From the NCBI RefSeq assembly GCF_024586455.1, contig NC_065921.1, forward strand, positions 86,364,061-86,428,060: a stretch of DNA of 64,000 nucleotides. Direction: 5' to 3'. The position numbers and the translations under genes were made by a program. The stretch is from Bactrocera neohumeralis (Eukaryota; Arthropoda; Insecta; Diptera; Tephritidae). Of the stretch, positions 48,596 to 61,273 are shown piece after piece (the stretch's first letter is position 1; each line of letters begins with the position of its first letter). The notes beneath the pieces were generated by a model, which did no database searches, had not been told where the DNA came from, and saw only the letters and a list, made by a program, of their open reading frames with translations.

Positions 48596-48623
48596 GTATA
48601 AGGAGAAACATTTTAATTCTAAA

Positions 48624-48709
48624 ATAGCGCCACACACGATCAACCATCTAACGAATGACGCACAATTTCCTTTAAGCGCTACGAAACAAAACAACAAAAC
48701 ACTTGTTGT
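48624..48709 (+). repeat. ~87 bp direct repeat, left copy
   Basis: Nearly identical to 49755-49841: 'atagcgccacacacgatcaa', 'gacgcacaatttcctttaag', 'aaaacacttgttg'. Differences are a few substitutions and a 1-bp indel near 'gaaa(g)caaaa'. Confidence 0.85.
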
Positions 48710-49754
48710 TTAAGATCACTAATATATACTTCAAATGATAATAATTTGATTCACACTAATCTATATGCAAAAACTATTTATTTTTCAATATTGCTACTTT
48801 GCGAGTCGGGAACTTCGTGCGAATAGTATAGCCAATCTACCGTTTGTTTTTTCTGACTGCAGCTTTTCGTTATGGAAATTCTTAGCTTCATCAAGCCATA
48901 CTTTGTATATGTATTCGATTACTAAAACTTCTTAAATAATATGCTAGAGACAAATATATTTCCCTCTCCAGCGAAATCGGCGGCCAAAATCTCACTAACA
49001 TCGCTTTCTTTTCTCAGCACACACACTTATAAAGTATTCCGTGTGAGGCAGCTTCAAAATCGTAAAATAGTTGTTCGAAGACCGATAAATTATGAAAGAA
49101 AAACATTGATTCTTCATAAATTTTTGCATCCATATTTCTTTTGGAAGCTTTAAACGATCATACCACGATGTTGTTGTTTTAGCGGCAGAATTCTGCCGTT
49201 TTGACAGTTCTTGGCCTGATAAAAATATGGGTCCGTTCCGGTTACGTAGACCGACTGTCGTGGGAGCACGATCGTAATCTGTGGTCTCTCTCATAAAGAA
49301 AGGATCTTATTGGAATATATGCCAATATATTAAGCTATGGACTTCCTTATAAGACTCGAAACAGCTAAGCTTTCTTGTGGTTGCATACTAAACTTAAAGT
49401 GGGGTATCAAAGACAAATCCTCTTCTTTTCAAGAACTGAGTCTAATCGATCAAGAACTTTTGCATATGGTTGCAAGACTTAAGTTAGAGGTTCATTCTGG
49501 GTTGAATTGCGAATAATCGAAGAACTTGTATCACCTCTTAAAGATCAAATGGAACGACTTTAAGCTACCAAAACCAATATTTAAGGCTTCTTCGGCCTCC
49601 AGCTACTAAAAAAGGACATTATTCTACTGAGACTTATATAAAAGGATTTTTCGGCCTGAAGCTCACTGTAGAACCTTGAAACACTGTTTTATGTCCGTGA
49701 AAGTCTTACTTATAAAATATTTTGAATATATTGAACAGTTGCTACAGCTCTTGC
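48710..49754. other. ~1.05 kb interval enclosed by direct repeats
   Basis: Contains the dispersed repeat at 49170-49295 and otherwise no recognised protein motif. Confidence 0.5.
49170..49295 (-). repeat. Dispersed repeat ending in CAA-rich DNA, copy 2
   Basis: Reverse complement matches 9755-9880 through 'cccacgacagt', 'ccggaacgga', 'actgtcaa' and 'cggcagaatt', then 'acaacaac'. Confidence 0.6.
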
Positions 49755-49841
49755 ATAGCGCCACACACGATCAACCATCTAACCAATGACGCACAATTTC
49801 CTTTAAGCGCTATGAAAGCAAAACAACAAAACACTTGTTGC
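49755..49841 (+). repeat. ~87 bp direct repeat, right copy
   Basis: Partner of 48624-48709 in the same orientation, 1131 bp downstream. Confidence 0.85.
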
Positions 49842-51529
49842 TGCAACCGATTGCATGGGGGTCTTGCAACGCTGCTTCCTCACACGACGGAAGCGTTCAA
49901 CCAGCATTTATTGGTTTTAGAAATATTTCTAAATTTATTCAAGATTTTATCATAGCACTTTAAAAACTGTAAAATTGTACATACATATGTTGTAGTTGTT
50001 GTAGTAATGTTTTTGCTTTTGACAAGCGCGTCAATTCAATTAATTGAATGCAAAGTGGAAGTGGAAGAATTTCAAAAGCCACAGCAGAAACCGAAAAAAA
50101 AGAACGAAGCATTAAGAAAATCTAACGTACGCACTCGTTGAGTCAGCAGTGAAGTGTACAACAGCAAGAACAAAAGGCAAGCGCGTAGAAATTTAGAAAT
50201 TTAAACAAAATTGAGGGGGCGCTTGAGACTACTGATTGAGTAGGTTGCCGGCCAAGTGGGCATGTGATTAAGCCTGGTGTGTATGTGTGTATATTTGAGG
50301 ATGAGTGTGTATAAGTACGACTTCGTGTGTGTGTGTGTCCATGCCATAAAGTGTGTGTGTCTGTGTGTGGGAGCGCATTTAATGGGTGGTTCGAGTGCGT
50401 GTGTCCCGCATGTGTGAACTTCCTTTACTAATTGCATGCTGCATGACGACACCAACACACGCTTACTTATGTAGCAAATGCATATGTGCGTGTGTTTGTA
50501 CAACTACTTAAAGCCATAACATGCAAGTGTCTATATTAAAATATCAACTCAAGTAATTACTGGCAACCGGAAATTGCCGAAGAAAACTTTAGCGCTCCAA
50601 AACAACAAAGCTGTGGTTTTCCTGTGACTTTTGCGTTTAAGTTTTACATTTTTCTTTTAAATTTTTCTCTCTTCTTCCAGCAATTACCAACAACATTCAA
50701 TTTTTTCCAATTGCTTACTTAAGCGTCCAACACCAATAAAATCATTATTATATTTTGCTTTCAACCTAAAATGCAGCAACAAAAAAAAATCATAAATTGT
50801 TGCTTTGTATGTGTGTGTGTGTGGTATGTGTAAGCTGCTGCATATGAATATTGAAATGCCGGCGCACTCGCATTGTTATTGGCTTGGCATTTGCGTCGCA
50901 TTGTCTGCTTGGCACGTAATTTTATGGCTTTTCCGCTTAAGTGTCGGCGCAAAAAAAATAAAATTGAAATTTTCAAGAAATAGACAACGTTGCGCGCCAA
51001 GCAAATACCTACAAATATGTAACTCGCATGTGGCAACAACACGAAGTTGTTGGAAAAAATTTCACTCAACCGCAATTTTGGCTTGCATGTTGCATGTGTA
51101 TGATTTGTTGTTGTTGTTGTGCTTGTTATTTATTTCATTTGATATTTTTCAGCTTCTTTCTGCGTGTTGGCTTAGCTTTTGCGGTTACCAGATATATATA
51201 GTTGAATGCGTTTTAGCTTTTAACCTGTAAGAGCATGTGTGTGTGTATAAGCGTGTATCTGTGACTTCAACAACGCGCTGTCACAACTATTATTGGCTTT
51301 TCAGCGTTTTTGACTGCGCGTTTCTATTGCTGACCGTTTACGTTTTGCTTTTGCTTTGTTGCTTTTTGTGGTTTTTATTTTGGTAAATAAATTTTTTCCG
51401 CTTTTGAAGTCGGTTATTAAATAATTTCTGTCACATTTCACAGCTAGGGAATGAGTGAGTGATTGGCAGTTAAACAAATGTTGTGAATAGGTATGTATGG
51501 AGCAAAAACATACTCACAAATGTACACAC
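49842..51529. other. Unique DNA with TG microsatellites
   Basis: TG tracts near 50275-50290, 50325-50370 and 50808-50824; GTT run at about 51103-51118. No gene recognised. Confidence 0.5.
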
Positions 51530-52376
51530 ATTAGGGTGGGTGAAAAAAAAAAATTTAAATCTGACTCCGAACTGGTGGAAAAAATATTTCGTTTTGTGCA
51601 TCTTTTCAAGAAAGATATTCAAGGATTTTTTCGAATTCTTTTAGGGTGGTCGAAAAAAAACGGTTTTCTATTTAGTCCTATTTTCAGCTAGAAAAATTCA
51701 AATGTGACCTCGAACTACTAGAAAATCTATTTCCTTTTGTGGATCTTTTCAAGCAAGATTTTCAAAATTTTTTTCGATTTTTTTTAGGGTGGGTCGAAAA
51801 AAACGTGTTTTTTATTCCTAATATCAGATAGAAAATTTCAAATGTGACCTCGAACTACTAGAAAAAATATATCGTTTTGTGGATCTTTTCAAGAAAGTTT
51901 TTTAAATAATTTTCCTATTTTTTTAGGGTGGGTCAAAAAATCAGTTATTTTTTTTTTGTTTGGTACTTTTTATTGGTCGATAGACACCACTACGAAATCT
52001 GAAACTGATGTCTTAGTTGTAACGGCAGATAGAATATTTCATGAAAGATTTTCATGGATATTTTCAAAAATCGATTAAGTAAGCGCTTACGAGATATTCA
52101 TCGCCAAAATTCAACGAAAATACAAAAAATATTTGAAGCTTAAAAAATTGGGACTTTTAAAGAGCATCAAATTTACAAAAAAATTAATTTTTTTGACCCC
52201 CCTAATATGCACATAAAATACAAAACATAAAAAAAATATTTGAAGTTAAAAAAAGTGCCATTATTGAGAGCACTAAATTTCACACCAACACATTTTTTTG
52301 ACCCACCCTAATATGCACGTAAAATACAAAAAATAAAAAAAAAAATATTTCAAAAAAAAATTTCACCCACCCTAAT
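51530..52376. mobile_element. Composite inverted-repeat element of ATTAGGGTGGG units
   Basis: The left end begins 'attagggtgggtgaaa' and the right end is its exact 16 bp complement. From the left, direct copies of TTAGGGTGG(G/T) lie at 51531, 51641, 51784 and 51923, with 'gtgacctcgaactactagaa' and 'gtggatcttttcaag' between them. From the right, copies in the opposite orientation end at 52206, 52312 and 52376, with 'aatatgcacataaaataca' between them. About 51960-52140 is a non-repetitive centre. There is no coding frame and no clear target duplication. It may be a non-autonomous DNA element with amplified sub-terminal repeats. Confidence 0.8.
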
Positions 52377-53429
52377 ATTCACATACATATGTATATTTGT
52401 TAAGAAACGTGTAAGTGTGTATGTCTTTACAGTTTAAAAAATGCCAAGCCAATATTTATTTACGCAGTTTATAAATTCACTATTTACAAAAGAATAGCTA
52501 ATACATGCAAACATAAATACATACATACAAAACATACATAAATATATATGTACATAAAGGTAAACACACACACATTTATAAGTTTTTTGTTGTACTACAC
52601 GCATGCAATGAGCGCTTTAAGTAGTGAAACTAGTAAAAAAGCTTCTAAAACCAAAATTGATTTCTGGCATTCACATCCGGTTGGCGGTGAACAATCACAC
52701 ACACACATATAGACAGAGTTTTGTTTCACATTTGACCTACCAGAACTTCAATGTCGCTGCTTAGTTTGCGTGAGAGTAACGAAAGCCACTTTCAATCAAG
52801 TTATTTTGGCTACGGAGAACTGCTCTTAATTTTCAAAAATTTCTACACAAATATTTGTGTTAAAAAAAGAATCGCGAAGGCTTTAGCGGAGCTTTGCGGT
52901 GCCTTATTTGCATAATAACACAATTTCATACATGCGATTTGAAAGTAATTAGACTATAATTGGGTTCAACTTTCTTTTTGTTGGTGGACTTTAAAGGTTT
53001 TATTTTAAATATTTGTGCGGCATGTTGTTGCCTTTGCAAAGAAAAATTTTAATCGCTTCTGGGTCACATTCGATCAGATGTATTCCTAACACAGCCAGAA
53101 CCTTCGTGAATATCCATGCTGTCGAAAAATTACCGTAGCACACACTATTCTTTCGTGGTTGAAACCAAAGGGACTTACATCAGCTTCGTCTTATTTACTT
53201 TGCCTTTAATTTGCTTGATTCTTTTCTTCAGCTGGCCATTTGGGAGATTTAACCATTGTTTCAAAAATAATAAAACAAGGTACTCCACCGGTGCCATGAA
53301 TACGGCCTTCTTTGCAGAAGAAAACTAAACAAAACCTCGACTAGAAAATAAGTTGTGACTAAAAAGCTAAGATAGGACTATCATTATTTAGTACGCTAAA
53401 TGTGAATGCGATCTGTCAACCAGTTTGTT
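52377..53429. other. Unique AT-rich DNA
   Basis: CATA tract near 52500-52555. The frame at 53116-53328 has no family motif. Confidence 0.45.
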
Positions 53430-54330
53430 TACAACAGCTGCTTAAGTCGATTTTTACAATGGATAACAATGATAATCAAATGTTAGAATAAGCCTACAAA
53501 ACCTTCAAAAAAAAGTACTACGAGACTTCAAAGACGGTCAAAAAGGATTTGGTGTTTGAAAATCGTAAAGCAAGTGTTAGAGATATAGCAAGATAGCTCG
53601 ACATCACTCGTTGAGTTCGTTCAAATGATTTTGGTGCATATATCGTTAAAACGCGTGCTTGCTTGACTCGAACCTTCAACTAGCTGAAAATTTTAAACAA
53701 GTGTAAACATGTCTTTTTGAAAATCATCAAGCAAATCGTGGGAGTTCCGATCCCACATTCATGGAGAGCATTATAACTGCCAATAAGACATGGGTTTATG
53801 AGTTTGACATGCAAACAAGACAACAATCATCGGAATGGAGCTGTATGAGCTTAATCCAAAAAAAACACTCCAAAACAGCTAAAAAACCATTCCAAAGCCG
53901 CTCAAAAATCAAGGTAATGAACATTACTTTTTTCGATATGCGTAATCGTGGGAGTTCACGAAAATGTTCCAGAGTTCGGATGGTCAATAAGGAGTTACTA
54001 TTTTGCAAACAAGTCAGTCAAATAGGCCGGTATTGTGGAAAGAAACCAGAAAAAATGATAATGCACTAAATCGCTCAAAATCAAGGTAAAAACGTTATGC
54101 TCGATTTCGATCAACCACCGTTTTCACCAGATTTGTCTCCGGTGATTTTTTCTTGTTCCCCAAACTGAAATTGCGCTCCGTGGAACTCGTTTTTAGTCGA
54201 TCGAAGAGATAAAAGAAAATTCGCTGAAGCAGCTGAAGACCACTACAAAAATTGCTTATGAAAAGTGTTTCGAGGACCGGCAAAATAGTTGGCATAATTT
54301 TGAACATATTATTAAAAATTTAGTATATTA
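53430..54330 (+). pseudogene. mariner-family transposase relic (lineage E-like)
   Basis: N-terminal pieces: ETSKTVKKDLVFENRKASVR then DIAR, stop, LDITR near 53525-53615, matching a helix-turn-helix. The first block near 53770-53800 reads IITANKTWVYEFD; the usual GDE is ANK, so the first catalytic aspartate is lost. It continues QTRQQSSEWS and, after an indel, KPFQSRSKIKVMNITFFDMR. Later blocks are scrambled; about 54110-54180 retains FSPDLSP and the following LFPKLKL in another frame, and the end reads YEKCFEDRQNSWH near 54260-54300. Similar in domain wording to 43650-44650 and probably related. Confidence 0.85.
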
Positions 54331-56419
54331 TTTCTGAAGGTATACACTATCGATAATATATATATTTTTTACACTGAGTGTGTCACTAAAGTCAAATTAC
54401 TGGCAATACAAGTTCATGGATTACTCAGTCATAAGACTGCCTAAATATTTTCATAACAGTTTAGACAGCATTTGAAGTTTTCTCTGACGAAAAAATATTT
54501 CTTCGAAGCTTAAGCTATACCTACGGCGAGATAAGAGATTATACAAGTATGTCAATTTTTCGAATTCATGCCTTAACGAGTTAAGCTTAAACGAGCTGCT
54601 TCCTTTGAATTTTACTAAGACTACAACTAACTAGAAAAAATGCTCGAGAAATGTATCATATTTATCTGTAGCGCCCTTGCATGGGAATAGGCACACCACT
54701 TTGACTTACTACTCAAATCTAGAAATACCAAACTTAAACATATGTACATATATACAAGTAGTCTTACACACAGACAGGCGTGAGTATGTAAATATGAGCT
54801 GCGGATTATGCCACACGCATATAAAGCTTAAGTGTAATTTTTATCGCACAACAAATAAGTGTTGTTGATATAAGCAATATCTTTTGTACGAAAATATACA
54901 TGGCTGTAGCTTTTGTGAACGCATAGTTTTCTCACCCTACATTAAAAGCTTTGCGCGACTTCCTCTGCGCGCGAAATGCTTCGGCAATATGCGCTGGGAA
55001 AATTGCTCGAATGCAAATAACGTCAGTGAATGCATAACTCTGTACGTGCATGTAGTTGTGTAACACAATAACAACAACAGCAACGTGCACTCTTATGCAA
55101 ATACAAGGCGAAGTGAGCGGATGCCTACTGTTCGTATGCGTTTGTATGTGTGTAGTTATGTGTTAAGTAAAAGTGAATTAATTAATTTATGCAATTTAAT
55201 TATAAGCAATTTGAATATTGTTTCGAGATTTTACTTTTAATTGAGGTCTGTGAAAATAACTGCAACAAATGTATTGTTTTGCTTTGAAGTTTTGGCGTCG
55301 TGTTAATCTCCGAGAGCTTGCAAGTGTGTTTTTAATTATTTTTTGTTGTCTTTATTGAAACTGTTATGTAGATAATTGCTCGTGAATCGGAAATTATATT
55401 AAGTTTAGTTAAAACTTTTAGTTTTCGAGTTACTGGACACATATTCGACCACATCATGTAGCGAATCGAACATACAACTGGTATAAATTAAGGAGTTTGG
55501 CATAAGAAAACACTTACGGAATAGGAAGCGGTTATGATACATTACTCAAGTATTGAATTCAATTAGAAAACCCTGCATTTTCTTTCAAGAGTACATGTTT
55601 TGAATTACCGTTCAGAGAAGTGACCAGTAGAGCACGTCTAGCCAATTATGTTGAATTAGCTGGCATGACTTAGTATCAATCGGGGTGCGTAGAGTTGATA
55701 ATTTGGGAGTCGAAGCCTCTGTTCTCGACCATTCGACAGTTTACTATATATCCAATCGTATTTTAAGTTGTATTTCAGTGATGAACGCGTGTGTATATTG
55801 CTGTTTGTATGCGCTTCATGAGTTACTTAAGAACTTTTGAACTGAAGCTATAAATATAACATATTTTGAATGTCAGGTTTTGATTGAGGTTACTAGGAGG
55901 GAAAGAGCCAAATTTATCGAAACCCTAAATACTTGTAACAAAAAGTTCAACCCAACTTTGTATCGGTATCTACACAACTGGTACCAGCTGCGCTCGGTTA
56001 AAAACCGTTTTCTACATTTCGCTGAGCTTTATACAATTTTATTATATTTATTTTTCAAGTCCGATATGTTGGAGAGGCTTCGCTGAAGGTTCGTCTCTTT
56101 AAGCCGTGTCCCCAGGCTTCACACGCGTTGGCTACCTCATCTTACACGGGAAGGAGCTTTCCGTGCCGTTCGATACTAGGTGAAGTTGCAGTCAAAGAAA
56201 CTGCCTAAATGTGTGACTTCTGAAATCTAGTGCTGGAAAAATAATACAAATTGCAGAGTTTGTAAATACCGTGTTTATGTTAGGCTGTTTTCTCCAATAT
56301 AAGTGATTTTGAATATGGGTATGAGTTTCAGGTTTTGACGAGGATACTAGGCGAATTGTCATTAAACAAACAGTCAACTCGCATTCGCGACTTGGCTCCT
56401 GCAACGTCCTATCATTGCT
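54331..56419. other. Unique AT-rich DNA
   Basis: No gene recognised. The frame at 55880-56086 shows no family motif. Part of 56190-56419 may be remote LINE sequence before the recognised fragment. Confidence 0.45.
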
Positions 56420-56985
56420 CCCAGTGAAGTCGTAGTCTTGGAACCAGCATCAACACCAATAACAATATCAGCATCGATGCTTCTTTGGAATGAGTAGAAA
56501 ATTTAAAAGTATAGTCCTCTCTCGATGAACAAAGACCAAACCTTACAAGTCACTCATCATTCCCGTCCGGATGTATGGTACGAATGCATGAAAAATTACA
56601 TCTGATGAGTCGGCCCTAGGAGTGTTCGAGAGAAAGGTTTTTCGGAAGATTTATGGACCTTTGCATTGGCAACGGCGAGTACCGCAGTCGATGGAACGAT
56701 GTTCAGCGAATCAAGAGCCAGTAGCTGCGCTGGATAGTTCATGTTATCCGGATGGAGGAGAATACTCCAGCTTTGAAGGTTTTTGGTTTAGTTCGCGTCA
56801 GTGGAAGCTGAGGAAGTGAAGGACCTCTACTCCGTTGGAGAGATCAGGTGGAGAAGAGCCTAACTGCACTTGTTATTTCGATTTGGCGTCAAATAGCAAA
56901 AAGAAGAAACTGCTGGCGCGATGGTTTAACTTGGCTAAAACCGTGTAAACGGTGTCTACGCTAGGGAAGAAGAAGAACAATGTTC
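56420..56985 (+). pseudogene. RTE-like LINE C-terminal fragment
   Basis: Parallel to the insertion at 30673-31360 but more decayed. It reads a TSINTNNNIS-like match near 56445-56475, FGMSRKFKSIVLSR and TSDESALGVFERKVFRKIYG near 56600-56660, then after frame changes VQRIKSQ, stop, LRW, VIRMEENTPALKVF near 56700-56780, and LLRWRDQVEKSLTALVISIW near 56830-56890, ending 'gggaagaagaag' near 56975. Several stops and a 5' truncation. No flanking duplication identified. Confidence 0.85.
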
Positions 56986-58649
56986 ATCTAATAACTACAT
57001 ACCTACTTGTAGCATAATTTTGAACTATAAATTTGAGTTAGTCAGACAGCCTCTAAAGATAACCAGACATTTTCTAAGTCTTCTGCAATACCAGGATCAT
57101 AATAAGGCACAACTAAAACAAAAAAGAAAAAAACGAAAAGAAAAAAATTAGTCCATAGCTCGGACCCCAAAGACCCTGAAAAATTTTTAATTTACCACAT
57201 TTGAGCAGATAAACCCTAACCTAACTTAACTCTTCAGTAGACATTGCTTCACAGTTCAGAATATATAAAAATTTATTGACTAAACGATGACAAATCAATC
57301 ATAAATATAACTGTAACTGAGTATTTATGTTTACATGTATGTTTTTGTAAGCCACAAGGCCAACTTGTAGACACAGGCATCAGTTTTTTTTTAAATATTA
57401 ACTGTAATATTAATATTATTAAATCAGTTGTGCAAATAAAAGTTGACGCATAATAAAAGTGGTTCTACGCCTGCAATTTACACAGTTGTTTTCGAAAAGA
57501 ATCAAGCCAGTCATAAAGAATCTTGACTATTGAGCTGGAAGCTAATATAAATGTCAACCAAGCGGCAAATGGCCGTGTGGCTGTATATTAAACGCCTACA
57601 GACGCTTTAGAACGCATTTTTATACAGAAACAGATATCGAGGAAAACACACACACATATACATACAAATACAAATTCCACGCAACAAGTGAAGCCTGAGT
57701 ATTGGGTTACTCGGGCGAAACTGTCAACAAACATGTGTTTAAGGTGCTCAAATGTGTGTATGTCGGTGTGTGGGTGTGTTGGTGAATGCATGTGAAGTGC
57801 CTCAGAACGAAAATACCGACAGCCAACGCAGCGACGGATTGGCGAGGCAATCAACTACTTCTAACTAATTGCCGGGTTATACACCAACATAAGCTCATAA
57901 GCCGGGCAGACAAAGCATTCGAAAAATTGTTACATTATGCTTGCGCGTAATTTTCACCTGTGAAACGCAAACAACAAGTCGCGGCAGCGAAAGCAGCTGC
58001 GGAAAAGAAGCGCGCAAAGCCACGGCGTTGGAAGGTTGTTTGGGCTTGCGGGCGTACAAATGTTGTTGTCAATGCGGTCGCTTAGTTTTGGTGTAGCAAT
58101 TGGCTGAGAACGCACACACACACATGCAGGAAGATTAAAATACACACACACATACATACAGACGCGCAGGGTAAGCGAAGCGCCAAAATGCAAACAAACG
58201 GAGCAAACAAAGGAGTTCAACAAAATGTCAAGCCAACAAGTGTATTTACAGCTGTTCGTGTGCGTGTGTGTGTGTGCGTGTGTCAAAGCAGCTTTATGTA
58301 CCGATAATGTTGGCAAATATACATACATACATACCCATCTGAGTTGCGTGTGTTTGCGCGCTGCCCATTTATGCGGAAAGCGTCGACAATTAGGCCTTGC
58401 AACAGCGTCAACGTCAAGCATTAAAGTGGATTAGTTGGTCGTGTCAATTGTAGGTGTTTGCTGCATGTGTTGGCATTATGGCTTTTCTCAGTTCCACGCT
58501 TTTTTCTCACAGCACTGTGAACTTAGTGCGGTGTGCTTCGCAGGCGGTAAAATATAATTGGGAACATAGCAAAAGCGAACTGGTTAGATGAGTCACCTAC
58601 GTGGTTACTTCTATCGAAGTGTAGAGCGCTTATAAGCAATTGAATATAT
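56986..58649. other. Unique DNA with CA/TG microsatellites
   Basis: CA/CATA runs near 57645-57680, 58110-58160 and 58320-58335; TG runs near 57747-57780 and 58260-58283. Frames on both strands are translations of these. No gene supported. Confidence 0.5.
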
Positions 58650-59035
58650 TTAGTTCAGTTCCTCACGGGAAACTGGCTGTCAAATGACTTGCTTAGATTA
58701 CTCTTGTGCCTCGATGTGTTTTGGTATGGAAGTCGAAAGGTGACTTCAGGAGAAGTCAATTATATAAGTAAAGCAGGTACCGTACCTGGCCAGTACTCTC
58801 ACGTCTCGATGTGATATGATTTAAAAGTCATGAGGTGACCTCACGGGAGACTGGCTGTCAGCTGGCTCTATATAAGTAAAGAAAGGATCGTGCCTGGCTA
58901 GTTCTAAGGTGACTCTTGTGCCTCGATGTGAAGTGAGGTAGAAGTCACAAGATGACTTCAGGGGTAGGCACGGTGCCTGGCCAGTGCTTAGGTGATGTGA
59001 CTTAAAAGCCATGAGGACACCTCGCGGGCTGTCAA
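58650..59035 (+). repeat. Tandem array, units of ~70-120 bp
   Basis: The word TCGATGTG recurs at 58711, 58805 and 58923, with GATGTG at 58993. Around each are 'aaaagtcatgaggtgacctc'-like and 'gtgcctggccagt'-like words and 'gactggctgtca'. Units vary by deletions. Confidence 0.8.
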
Positions 59036-59036
59036 C

Positions 59037-59300
59037 CCCATAAGATGTAAACAAAGTGGTTATTGGCCTCATTAAATGTAAACAAAAGGTTGTGGACTTG
59101 GCTAAATAAAAACAAAAGTTGTGGACTTGGCTATATGTAAACGAAAAGGTCAATGACCTCACAATGTAAATAAAAGGGTCATTAATCCCACAAAATGTAT
59201 GTAAATAAAAGGGTCAGTAACCGTCACATATAAACAGAGGTTGTTGATTTGGCTAAATGTAAAAAAATATTGTGGACTTAGCTAAATGTAAGGGTAATTT
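59037..59300 (+). repeat. Tandem array, ~25-35 bp units with AAATGTAAACAAAAG
   Basis: About nine copies of a motif like 'aatgtaaacaaaaggt' followed by 'tgtggacttggctaaatg' or 'gtcattaacctcacaaaatg' variants. It directly follows the previous array. Confidence 0.8.
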
Positions 59301-61273
59301 TTACAGTCTCCTTGGAATGTCGAATCATTAAATGAAGCGGCTTTATGATCACAGGTCCAATACTTCCATCGATCACTCAATTTTGCGAATGTGGAATACG
59401 ACAGCTTCAATGTGTCGGCGACAGCTGCACAAGCTATATACATTTTTCAACAACAAAGGCAACTAAGAAGCTAGCAGAAAGTTGTAAGCTTGAAGTTAAA
59501 CATCAAAATCAAATTGAAGAAAACTTATTGGACAATTTTATAGCAATACAGGTACGAGAGGTTGGCCGGTTAAAGTTTTAAGTAGTGTTTGGTTCAATAA
59601 TGGTTTGGTTACTAACTATGATGAAAAATATTAAAAAAAAAACTTGGTTATGTCATAAGTTCCCACTGTTTTTGTTCGATATCCCCGAAAATCTAAATAT
59701 TTTTAGGGGAAATTTCTGTTCTTAGCATCGAATATTTTGAGAGCAGTTAATGCTGCGTTTGATAGTAAAACCTAACTTAGATATTTATATACAATGTGGT
59801 CGAAGCCAAAACATTTTATCAAACCAACATTTTGATTATCTCATTTGCCAACTGTTGCTAATTAGCACACCGTCGAAAAAAATATATTGAACATATGACT
59901 GTGTGCATTGAATTGCAAATGTGACAAATTCCTTGTGCCACACGTTTCACATTGCGTATCTAACAGCGAAATCTCGCGGCAATTTTGCAACTTTTTTTCG
60001 ATTTCCCTCACAACTGTCAAGCCAAGTCAGGCGGCAAAAAAGCCTGACCAGCTGTAGGCAAGCAAATGAAAATGAAAATTCTGAGCCCTCGCGCCACGCC
60101 GCCGACAAGACGACAAGTGTCAGACTTTTTGTTGACAAGCGCTCAACAAAGTGGCGGCCGTGTAGCAACATGTTGCCAACGACCGAACATTGAGTGCTGC
60201 AACTTTTATAAATCTCATAAAGCACAATGTGAACTGTGAACAGTGTTTGTTGTTGTTGGCTTGTTTGAACATTGGCAATAATTTGTAGCTGGCAGGCAGC
60301 ATGAAATCGCCGAAAGAGATCGGACGGAATTTTATGCGATTTTTTCATGCCGAACTCACTTGTTTTTTGCTTTTTGACTGTTGCTCGAAGTGCAAAATTG
60401 TAATTGCGATTTGTTGTTGTTGTTTTAAATTAAAAATATATGCATTTTGTTATTTTTATGCAACTTATTGCTGGTTGGCCATTAAAAATGGAGCGTTGCT
60501 AATACTTGCTGGCGTCAGCAATAAGCAATTTTTTCTGCTGCTTGTTGCAGTGGAAATGAATGTTGTTGTGCTGTTGCAAGCGCAACACAAATACGTTTTT
60601 TTGCATTAAAGATTTATGGAGTTTATTAATGTCGTTGCAAGCCAAGCAACGCAGTGTCGGCTAATAGGCACATGTTATGCACCAGGCACATATTCATATA
60701 CGTATGTACATACATACATACTACACCAATGTAAGCGCACACTCGCCAGCACCACTGCCGCCTTAACTCGGCAATGAGTTTGCTCTTAAAGCAGCACCAA
60801 GCATCAGTAACGCGTCAGAATCATTTAGCAACATTTATAAACTTATTGTTGTTGTTGTTGTTGCAATTGCAATTCACACTTTGATGAATGACTCTGGCGA
60901 TAATCAGCGCTCGGAAAAAATCGTTGATTTGCGCCTTCAGTGCTTCTAAGCGCATGGCAGCAAGCATCAACGAGTCGAAGCGATATTGGGGCGCTTCAGA
61001 GGGGTGTGTGGATGTTACATATGTATGTCTGTAGACAATCTACATAAAGGCTGTGTGGTGCCAATAAATGATCAACTGTTAGTTTCACTCTGTCCACAAT
61101 ACACAATAATCGACTCTAATATCTTTATACATAAAAATTACGAGCCACGTTGTTTGTCCGCGATGGACTCCTAAACTGTTAAACCGATTTTAGTAAAATT
61201 TAGCACACCGCATCCAGTTCGAACCAACTTAGAAGATAGGATAGTTAAAACAATTCATAATACATAAAGAATA
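59301..61273. other. Unique DNA without a supported gene
   Basis: GTT run at about 60846-60863 and CATA run near 60700-60720. Frames at 59345-59581, 59921-60193, 59947-60348 and 60301-60609 overlap or show no family motif. No gene supported. Confidence 0.45.

Noticed and set aside
53661..53690. tRNA-like TTCGA word on the minus strand
   Set aside because: It falls inside a mariner relic and no cloverleaf can be formed.
46262..55540. Loose similarity between 46262-46345 and 55455-55540 as a repeat family
   Set aside because: Only short words match ('caactggtataaat'); the rest is too diverged to support by eye.
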